A stretch of DNA of 64,000 nt, from the NCBI RefSeq assembly GCF_012978815.1, contig NZ_LIWR01000001.1, forward strand, positions 95,168 through 159,167, in the 5' to 3' direction. Below the pieces are notes generated by a model that did no database searches, was not told where the DNA came from, and saw only the letters and a list, made by a program, of their open reading frames with translations. The stretch comes from Campylobacter sp. RM16189. Lineage in GTDB: Bacteria > Campylobacterota > Campylobacteria > Campylobacterales > Campylobacteraceae. Shown here one piece after another: positions 58,230-64,000 of the stretch. The first letter of the stretch is position 1, and each line of letters begins with the position of its first letter. Position numbers and translations under genes: made by a program.

Positions 58230-58734
58230 CGATTTTATAATTTTTATTGGACTTGGACTTATTTTAGTAATACTTTTTTTATTGGTAGTGTTTAAAGACA
58301 TGGAGGCTGGCAAGAAATTTTCAAGATATGAAAAAGTATTAGAAGGTATCATCCAAGAGAATCATCTCTTAAAAAAACAACTTAACAATATAGAGATAGC
58401 AGGAAGTGCAAATATAGATGTAGAAGCGATAGAATTACGATTAGAACAAAGACTAAACGAGCAGATAAACTCAAAAATCATCCCTATAGTAAATACTCTT
58501 AAAGGGATAGAAACTTCCATAGACAGCTTTCAAGAAGAGCAGCAAAACAGGATTTACACACTTGAAGAACGAACTAAAACCATAGGAAAAATAACATCAA
58601 ATAGCGAAGAAACTGACGAAAAACGAATTATAGATATGTATAAAGATGGTAAAAACATAGAAACAATAGCCAAAGATCTTAGACTTGGAATAGGCAAAGT
58701 CGAATTTGTCCTCAAATTTAATAAACTCATTTAA
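58222..58734 (+). CDS. DUF6115-like membrane-anchored coiled-coil protein
   Basis: 170 residues: one N-terminal membrane segment (FIIFIGLGLILVILFLLVVF), a coiled coil (about 35-125) and a C-terminal helix-turn-helix-like end (KRIIDMYKDGKNIETIAKDL, then LGIGKVEFVLKF). The layout suits an anchored protein whose C-terminus could bind nucleic acid or a partner. Campylobacter proteins of this build are placed in DUF6115 (from memory). It overlaps the previous gene by 8 bases and is followed by a 143-base gap before moaA. Confidence 0.72.
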   Translation: MGSDFIIFIGLGLILVILFLLVVFKDMEAGKKFSRYEKVLEGIIQENHLLKKQLNNIEIAGSANIDVEAIELRLEQRLNEQINSKIIPIVNTLKGIETSIDSFQEEQQNRIYTLEERTKTIGKITSNSEETDEKRIIDMYKDGKNIETIAKDLRLGIGKVEFVLKFNKLI

Positions 58735-58822
58735 ATAAATAAAACTAATTAAACTTATAAAATATAAAAAATAAACATCACTAAAATAGTCAAAATTTAA
58801 AAAATTTTAAAGGTAAGCTCCA

Positions 58823-58828
58823 TATAAT
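58823..58828 (+). promoter_or_regulatory. -10 box for moaA
   Basis: TATAAT, 50 bases before the moaA ATG, in the 143-base gap after the coiled-coil protein gene. Confidence 0.6.
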
Positions 58829-58877
58829 GCTTATAAATTTGTTTAGATAAAAATCTAAATTAACTAAGGGTAGAAAG

Positions 58878-59846
58878 ATGTTAATAGACGGGCATGGACG
58901 AGTTGTTGATTATCTGCGCATTTCAGTAACACAACGCTGCAACTTTAGATGTAAATACTGTATGCCAAAAACCCCTTTTGAATGGACACCAAAAGAGAAT
59001 TTACTTAGTTTTGAGGAGCTGTTTTTATTTGTCAAAGTCGCAATCGACGAGGGTGTAAAAAAGATCCGAATAACAGGCGGCGAACCGCTTTTAAGAAAAG
59101 ATCTTGACAGTTTTATAAGGATGATACACGATTATAAAAACGACATAGATTTAGCCCTTACTACAAACGGCTACATGCTAAAGCACTACGCAAGAGCGCT
59201 TAAAGATGCGGGGCTTAAAAGACTAAACATGTCGCTTGATAGCCTCAAAATCGAAAAAGCTAAATTTATCGCGCAAAAAAGCGTGCTTCACGAAGTTTTG
59301 ACAGGTTTTGAAGCCGCACTTGACGCAGGACTTAAAGTAAAGATAAATACCGTCGCGCTAAAAGGCGTAAATGACGATGAACTGGTAAGCTTGCTTGAGT
59401 TTGCAAAGAGCAGAGGTTGTCAAATTCGCTTTATCGAATACATGGAAAACATGCACGCAGACGACGAGCTTAAGGGCATGAAAGCGGCTGAAATTTTAGA
59501 CGTTATCGGACAAAAATATAAAATCACAAGCGATGGCAAGCTACCTACAAGCCCTGCTAGTATATATATGCTTGAGGACGGATATAAATTCGGCATCATA
59601 GATCCGCATAAGCATGACTTCTGCGAGAGTTGCAACAGAATTCGCCTAACAGCCGAAGGGTTTTTGATACCGTGCTTGTATTTTGAAGACGCGATGAGTA
59701 TCAAAGACGCTGTAAAAGCCGGCGATGTAAAGGGTGCAAGCGAAATTTTACGCAAGGTGCTTCAAAACAAACCCGAAAAAAACAGATGGGAAGCGGGAGT
59801 TGCAAACGAAACTTCAAGCAGAGCCTTTTACCAAACAGGCGGCTGA
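58878..59846 (+). CDS. moaA: GTP 3',8-cyclase MoaA
   Basis: 322 residues. MoaA rearranges GTP in the first step of molybdopterin synthesis. The radical-SAM motif CNFRCKYC is at the N-terminus (near residue 22), [10 protein letters not shown] follows, and the second cluster uses CESC and the Cys in LIPCLY. The C-terminal Gly-Gly (YQTGG) needed for activity is present. It starts a short plus-strand run with queE and queD. Confidence 0.96.
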   Translation: MLIDGHGRVVDYLRISVTQRCNFRCKYCMPKTPFEWTPKENLLSFEELFLFVKVAIDEGVKKIRITGGEPLLRKDLDSFIRMIHDYKNDIDLALTTNGYMLKHYARALKDAGLKRLNMSLDSLKIEKAKFIAQKSVLHEVLTGFEAALDAGLKVKINTVALKGVNDDELVSLLEFAKSRGCQIRFIEYMENMHADDELKGMKAAEILDVIGQKYKITSDGKLPTSPASIYMLEDGYKFGIIDPHKHDFCESCNRIRLTAEGFLIPCLYFEDAMSIKDAVKAGDVKGASEILRKVLQNKPEKNRWEAGVANETSSRAFYQTGG

Positions 59847-59851
59847 AATTT

Positions 59852-59860
59852 GATATAATC
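59852..59860 (+). promoter_or_regulatory. Extended -10 promoter for queE-queD
   Basis: TGATATAAT, 23 bases before the queE TTG start, in the gap after moaA. The close spacing makes a short leader likely. Confidence 0.6.
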
Positions 59861-59883
59861 TCGCCAAATTTGAAAGGTAAAAT

Positions 59884-60645
59884 TTGGGTTTAAATTTGGT
59901 CGAGAGCTTTTTAAGCATACAAGGCGAGGGCGCAAGCAGCGGCAAACTCGCCATATTTTTACGATTTGCGGGATGTAACTTAACCTGCAAAGGCTTTGGC
60001 GTGAGTAAAATTTCGCCAAAAACCGGCGAAGAGCTAACGGGTTGCGACACTATTAGAGCTGTTTACACAAGCCACTTTAAATACGAAAATTTAACCTATC
60101 AAGAAATTTTAACCCTAGTTAAAAAATACGATCAAAATTTACGCCAAAAACCTATCGTCGTCATAACCGGCGGAGAGCCGCTTTTACATCACAAAAACGA
60201 AGATTTCATAAATTTGGTGCGAAATTTGCTTGATGAAAATTACGAGGTGCATTTTGAGACAAACGGCACTATTGAGATTGAATTTAGCAAATTTCAGATT
60301 TATAAAAACTGCACTTTTGCCATAAGCGTCAAGCTCAGCTCAAGCGGTGAAAACAAGGCCAAACGCATAAATCAAGCGGCTTTAAAAGCCATAAAAGAAA
60401 ATGCAAAAGAGAGCTTTTATAAATTTGTGATAAATAAAGAGATGATTCAAAGCGCACAAGCGGAGGCTGAAATTTTTGAAATCCTTGAAATTTGCGACAA
60501 TGACGTTTTTTGCATGCCGCAAGGTTATGATAAAATAAGCCTTGAAAACAATGCTAAAAGCGTAGCTGAATTTTGCATAAAATTTGGCTTTAACTATACG
60601 GATCGCGTTCATATAAGACTTTGGGGCGATAAAGATGGAGTTTAA
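59884..60645 (+). CDS. queE: 7-carboxy-7-deazaguanine synthase QueE
   Basis: 253 residues with a TTG start (AAAGG about 8 bases upstream). A radical-SAM enzyme making the deazaguanine ring of queuosine. The cluster cysteines are Cys31 and Cys35 in GCNLTC and Cys54 in ELTGCDT, so the third Cys is 18 residues after the second, not two. The family is known for insertions in this motif (for example CX14CX2C). GGEPLL near residue 100 binds SAM. It ends just before the queD start. Confidence 0.9.
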   Translation: MGLNLVESFLSIQGEGASSGKLAIFLRFAGCNLTCKGFGVSKISPKTGEELTGCDTIRAVYTSHFKYENLTYQEILTLVKKYDQNLRQKPIVVITGGEPLLHHKNEDFINLVRNLLDENYEVHFETNGTIEIEFSKFQIYKNCTFAISVKLSSSGENKAKRINQAALKAIKENAKESFYKFVINKEMIQSAQAEAEIFEILEICDNDVFCMPQGYDKISLENNAKSVAEFCIKFGFNYTDRVHIRLWGDKDGV

Positions 60646-61227
60646 ATGATAATTAGAAAACTTTTTAAATTTGAAAACGCTCACATTGTGAGATTTTGTA
60701 GCTCAAGAAGATGCAGAACAAGCATTCACGGGCACTCTTATAGGGCTGAAATCCTGCTTGAATCAAATTTCTTAGACAATGCGGGCATGGTTTATGACTT
60801 TGGCTTAATGAAGCAAAATATCAAATGTCTAATCGACAGCTTCGATCACACAACCACACTTTTTAGCGGTGATGATAAAGAGTACTTAGATGACATGAAA
60901 AAGCATTCAAAACGCTGGATAGAAATTCCTGTAAATCCTTCAGCAGAGCAGTTTTGCAGGATATTTTTTGTACTAATCGACAGACTTTTAAAATCAACCG
61001 TTATGCAAAACGGCGAGCGGGAAGTAAAAATCCACAGCGTAATCGTCCATGAAACCGACACGGGCTACGCGCAGTGTTTTAGGGATGACGCATATAACGC
61101 CAAAATGGGCGAGATAAATTTAAAAGATATTATATTTTCGCCTGAAATCATAAGCGAATGGGACGATAAAGATCTCTTTGATAAGATAAAACTCGGGCAA
61201 AAAATCATAAATCCAAAGGAGGTATGA
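60646..61227 (+). CDS. queD: 6-carboxytetrahydropterin synthase QueD
   Basis: 193 residues. QueD acts before QueE in queuosine synthesis. The zinc His residues are in ENAHIVRF (His near 14) and IHGHSY, and the catalytic Cys lies between them in CSSRRC. The protein is longer than the 120-residue E. coli form; the extra parts are an insert (about 60-95) and a C-terminal tail. Its end overlaps the lipoprotein gene by 4 bases. Confidence 0.9.
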   Translation: MIIRKLFKFENAHIVRFCSSRRCRTSIHGHSYRAEILLESNFLDNAGMVYDFGLMKQNIKCLIDSFDHTTTLFSGDDKEYLDDMKKHSKRWIEIPVNPSAEQFCRIFFVLIDRLLKSTVMQNGEREVKIHSVIVHETDTGYAQCFRDDAYNAKMGEINLKDIIFSPEIISEWDDKDLFDKIKLGQKIINPKEV

Positions 61228-61415
61228 TGAGGCGAATTTTTTGGATTTCGGCTTTGATTTCGGCACTGTTTTTCACAGGTTGCGAGGATGAAAAAAAGCA
61301 AATTTTACTTGATCTAAACGAAGCTCCTCCAAGCGATGTGCCGATTGCTGCGCCTGATGCCAACGTAACCATAGATGAAAATTTACCGCCTGAACCGGTA
61401 GTCGAAGGGAAATAA
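61224..61415 (+). CDS. Small lipoprotein
   Basis: 63 residues. A signal peptide (MMRRIFWISALISALF) ends in a lipobox FTGC, so the mature protein would start at the Cys and be lipid-anchored. The remaining 43 residues are acidic and Pro-rich (NLPPEPVVEGK at the end). AAAGGAGG lies just upstream. It overlaps queD by 4 bases and the next gene by 1 base. No function is known. Confidence 0.75.
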   Translation: MMRRIFWISALISALFFTGCEDEKKQILLDLNEAPPSDVPIAAPDANVTIDENLPPEPVVEGK

Positions 61416-61828
61416 TGGAATTTAACGAGAGTTTAAAAGAGCTTTACGAAATGGCGCTTAGTCTTCATTTGGCGATTGCCGTTATATTAATAGCACTCAT
61501 CATCATACACTTTTGCCTTATAGAATTTGGCCTAAATTCGCCATCTTATGCAAAGCGAATTCGACTTTTCTTGCCAACTTACTATAGCTTTTTAGCAGCT
61601 ATGCTAATGACTGGGCTTTTATTGATGAGTGTCTTTTACTTTCATTTAAGCTTCAGGGTGGTAGTGATGATAGTCGTTTGGGTACTTTTAATCGGACTTG
61701 GTGCAATGGAGTTTAAAAAATTAAAAGTGGCCATGAAGAGTAAAAATTTTATAGATTTTAGAAAAAAGATGAGATTTAAAATTTTACTTGATCTTGCCTT
61801 GGTTTTAATCGCAAGCGGTGTGAGATGA
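61415..61828 (+). CDS. Four-helix membrane protein, unknown function
   Basis: 137 residues with hydrophobic segments at about 17-39, 50-72, 78-96 and 122-137, and a basic loop (FKKLKVAMKSKNFIDFRKKM) between the third and fourth. His31 in ALIIIHFC and other residues in the helices could bind a ligand, but no family is recognised. It shares one base with the lipoprotein gene and overlaps rsmE by 4 bases, so the three are co-translated. Confidence 0.75.
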   Translation: MEFNESLKELYEMALSLHLAIAVILIALIIIHFCLIEFGLNSPSYAKRIRLFLPTYYSFLAAMLMTGLLLMSVFYFHLSFRVVVMIVVWVLLIGLGAMEFKKLKVAMKSKNFIDFRKKMRFKILLDLALVLIASGVR

Positions 61829-62481
61829 AATTTCTTTACTCAAAGCAAGCGGGAGAGGAGCAAATTTGCCTTCAAAACGAGCAGTTTTTACATCTTAAAG
61901 CAAGGCGAGCGAAACTTGGCGAGCGAATTGACGTTAGAAATTTAAAAGACGGACAAAATTATATATATGAAATTGCAAATTTAGATAAAAAAGGCGCTGA
62001 GCTATCTCTTGTTTTTAAGCATAGTGTAGAGAGCGAAGAGCTAAATTTCAGCCTTGGCTGGGCTATCATAGACACCAAAGTGATAGAAAAAACTCTGCCT
62101 AGCTTAAATGAGATCGGGGTTAATAAGCTTATATTTTTCTACTCCGATTTTTCTCAAAAAAACTTTAAAATTGATAAAGATAGACTTGAGAGAATTTTAA
62201 TCAGCTCATGCGAACAGTGCGGGCGAAATTCTCTTATGCAAATTGAAATTTATAAAAATTTAGATGAGGTTATCAAGGCTTATAAAGATGTGGCGTTAGT
62301 TGATTTTAACGGAGCAAATTTTGAAAACTATACACAAAATGAACTCTTAATCATAGGTCCGGAAGGTGGATTTAGCCAAAACGAACGCGAAAAAGTAAGC
62401 AAAAAATACAGCTTAAATTCAAAAAATATACTTCGCTCGCAAACTGCGATTTTAAGCGTCGCTTCTAAGATTTTAGTTTAA
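61825..62481 (+). CDS. rsmE: 16S rRNA m3U1498 methyltransferase RsmE
   Basis: 218 residues. An N-terminal PUA-like part and a SPOUT-type C-terminal knot with IIGPEGGFSQNEREK and NILRSQTAILSVAS, the SAM-binding loops. RsmE methylates U1498 in 16S rRNA. It overlaps the previous gene by 4 bases. Confidence 0.94.
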   Translation: MKFLYSKQAGEEQICLQNEQFLHLKARRAKLGERIDVRNLKDGQNYIYEIANLDKKGAELSLVFKHSVESEELNFSLGWAIIDTKVIEKTLPSLNEIGVNKLIFFYSDFSQKNFKIDKDRLERILISSCEQCGRNSLMQIEIYKNLDEVIKAYKDVALVDFNGANFENYTQNELLIIGPEGGFSQNEREKVSKKYSLNSKNILRSQTAILSVASKILV

Positions 62482-62504
62482 ATTTGATTTTTAAAAAGTT
62501 TTTT

Positions 62505-62512
62505 TGTATAAT
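62505..62512 (+). promoter_or_regulatory. -10 promoter for rpmE
   Basis: TGTATAAT after a run of T residues, 57 bases before the rpmE start. Confidence 0.6.
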
Positions 62513-62569
62513 CACGCCTTACTCTATGAACGAAACAAATAATAAAAACAGGCTATAAAAGGATAAAAA

Positions 62570-62770
62570 ATGAAAAAAGAGATTCATCCGGAATTTGTTG
62601 AGTGCCAAGTAACTTGTGCTTGCGGCAACACTTTTACAACTAAATCAAACAAAAACGAGATCAGAGTAGATATCTGCAGCGAGTGCCACCCATTCTTCAC
62701 AGGAAGCGAAAAGATCGTTGACTCTGCTGGTAGAGTTGATAAATTTAAGAAAAAATATAACTTGAAATAA
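62570..62770 (+). CDS. rpmE: 50S ribosomal protein L31
   Basis: 66 residues. It is the zinc-binding (C+) form with Cys in TCACG and the pair CSEC, four Cys in all. AAAGGA lies 7 bases before the ATG. rsmI begins 4 bases after its stop codon. Confidence 0.97.
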   Translation: MKKEIHPEFVECQVTCACGNTFTTKSNKNEIRVDICSECHPFFTGSEKIVDSAGRVDKFKKKYNLK

Positions 62771-62774
62771 TACT

Positions 62775-63587
62775 TTGCTATATTTTATTCCTACTCCGAT
62801 AGGAAATTTAGAGGACATTTCACTTCACGCATTAAATATTTTGCGTGAATGTGAAGTGATCTTTTGCGAAGATACAAGAGTTACCAAATCTCTCATAAAT
62901 CTATTAAATTCTCGCTTTAATACAGATATCAAGATAGAAAAATTTATCTCACTTCACTCTCACAACGAAGCTCAAATTCTTTCAAATTTAGATACGGAAA
63001 TTTTCAAAAAAACCGTTGCTTATGTAAGCGATGCAGGAATGCCCGCTATTAGTGATCCTGGAGTTGAGCTAGTAAGATTTTCTATCAAAAACGGGATTGA
63101 TTACGAAGTCTTAAGCGGTTCAAGCGCACTACTTTTAGCAGTCGTTGCAAGCGGGCTTTGTGATAAAGAATTTACCTTTTTAGGTTTTTTGCCAAACACA
63201 GGCAAAGAGCGAATGATAGCTATACAAAACGCACTCAATTCACCCTATCCTGTAATCATATACGAAAGTCCAAAAAGAGTGCTTGCGCTGATAGAGCAGA
63301 TAGCAAATTTAGAGCCTGATAGAAAAATTTTTGCCATAAAAGAGGCGACTAAAAAATTTGAAACCAAATTTAGCGCAAGCGCAAAAGAGTTAAAAGAGCA
63401 ACTTCAAAATGCAAATTTAAAGGGCGAATGGTGTATCGTGATAGATAAAAGCGCGCATCAAAGCGGTGAAAAAATCACTATAGATGACATTACCCCTCTT
63501 GATATCCCACCAAAAACTAAAGCCAAACTTATCGCCAAAATCACAGGCGAAAACGTAAAGAAAATATATGAAAATCTAACAAAATAA
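62775..63587 (+). CDS. rsmI: 16S rRNA 2'-O-methyltransferase RsmI
   Basis: 270 residues, TTG start 4 bases after rpmE. RsmI methylates C1402 of 16S rRNA and belongs to the tetrapyrrole-methylase fold. YFIPTPIGNLEDISLHALNI, the EDTRVTKSLINLL segment and SDAGMPAISDPG are visible. It is followed by an rlmB-like gene 35 bases on. Confidence 0.95.
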   Translation: MLYFIPTPIGNLEDISLHALNILRECEVIFCEDTRVTKSLINLLNSRFNTDIKIEKFISLHSHNEAQILSNLDTEIFKKTVAYVSDAGMPAISDPGVELVRFSIKNGIDYEVLSGSSALLLAVVASGLCDKEFTFLGFLPNTGKERMIAIQNALNSPYPVIIYESPKRVLALIEQIANLEPDRKIFAIKEATKKFETKFSASAKELKEQLQNANLKGEWCIVIDKSAHQSGEKITIDDITPLDIPPKTKAKLIAKITGENVKKIYENLTK

Positions 63588-63622
63588 GCTAAATTTTACT
63601 GATTTTTAGCTATTATGAGCCG

Positions 63623-64000
63623 ATGATTATATATGGAAAACAGCTATTTTTACACATTATAAAGCACTATAAAAAAAGCGTTAAAACTATCTATCTTGCA
63701 AAAGAGTGCGACAAAGCTACCTTTTCGCAAATCGCTTCCGTCGGAGCGCCTATTAAGCGAGTGGATAACCAAAAAGCACAAGCTCTTGCACGCGGAGGCA
63801 ACCACCAAGGCTTTTTAGCAGAAGTTGAAGAGTTTGGTTTTAAGCAGTTTGACGAGCTAAAAAAGCGAAATTTTATAACCGTGCTTTATGGACTCAGCGA
63901 TGTTGGAAATATAGGTGCTATCATCAGAACCGCTCATGCTTTGGGATGTGAGGGCATAGTCGTAGTGGCTAAAAGTCTTGCCATGGAAGGCGTTTTTTTT
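63623..64000 (+). CDS. rlmB: TrmH/RlmB-family 23S rRNA 2'-O-methyltransferase, partial
   Basis: 126 codons from ATG 63623 to the window edge. The start MIIYGKQLF and the NQKAQALARGGNHQGFLAEV stretch are the N-terminal substrate-binding domain of RlmB; the SPOUT knot begins at YGLSDVGNIGAIIRTAHALG. The family methylates 23S rRNA (G2251 in E. coli). The C-terminal half is missing. Confidence 0.85.
   Translation, partial: MIIYGKQLFLHIIKHYKKSVKTIYLAKECDKATFSQIASVGAPIKRVDNQKAQALARGGNHQGFLAEVEEFGFKQFDELKKRNFITVLYGLSDVGNIGAIIRTAHALGCEGIVVVAKSLAMEGVFF

Overview
The window is AT-rich chromosomal DNA from a member of the genus Campylobacter (Campylobacterota). The evidence is gene order and protein content. 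The run ahpC / fdxA / ndk / YceD-like / rpmF / plsX / fabH, the run rplY-pth-lptG-lysA-HAD-pheA-hisC-fliFGH-dxs-perR, the chemotaxis cluster with a CheA-receiver fusion, and fabZ-lpxA-clpX-mreBC-carB all match the Campylobacter jejuni layout as I remember it. The species cannot be fixed from the sequence alone. No rRNA, tRNA, CRISPR array or intact insertion sequence was seen.

Layout. 1-3.4 kb: the N-terminus of a retention-module giant adhesin that runs off the left edge, a HerA-like ATPase and a PilZ protein. 3.6-13.0 kb: peroxiredoxin, ferredoxin, ndk, the rpmF-plsX-fabH lipid block, a Crp/Fnr regulator, serC, a CYTH-CHAD protein, ubiE and xseA. 13.0-13.7 kb: a decayed DIP1984-family gene and a non-coding stretch. 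13.7-26.0 kb (minus): perR, then one long operon in which the flagellar MS-ring/switch genes fliF-fliG-fliH sit among amino-acid, isoprenoid and translation genes. 26.0-36.0 kb (minus): lpxB-greA-argC-lpxH-like-cheV-cheAY-cheW-serB-tal-pilT. 36.1-37.5 kb (plus): surE and a ThiF/TcdA-like gene.

37.5-45.8 kb is accessory in character. It holds an orphan membrane protein, an autotransporter whose signal sequence is interrupted by an (AT)9 tract that puts it out of frame, gdhA, a YrdC-domain protein, an EamA transporter, the C-terminal relic of a DNA methyltransferase, and an overlapping two-gene cassette. That cassette encodes an OLD/SMC-like AAA ATPase and a small protein with a PD-(D/E)XK-like motif. 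45.8-53.4 kb (minus) returns to core genes: carB, mreC, mreB, clpX, lpxA, fabZ. 53.5-56.8 kb (minus) has queH, miaA and an FAD oxidoreductase. 56.8-64.0 kb (plus) has a UbiA-family prenyltransferase (mqnP-like), two small conserved proteins, moaA, queE, queD, a lipoprotein plus membrane protein, rsmE, rpmE, rsmI and the start of an rlmB-like gene.

Most notable are the dinucleotide switch in the autotransporter, which reads as OFF here and would be ON with 10 or 7 AT units, and the ATPase/nuclease-like pair beside a methyltransferase relic, a candidate defence cassette. The rest is compact core genome with many 1-17 base overlaps between tandem genes, consistent with translational coupling.
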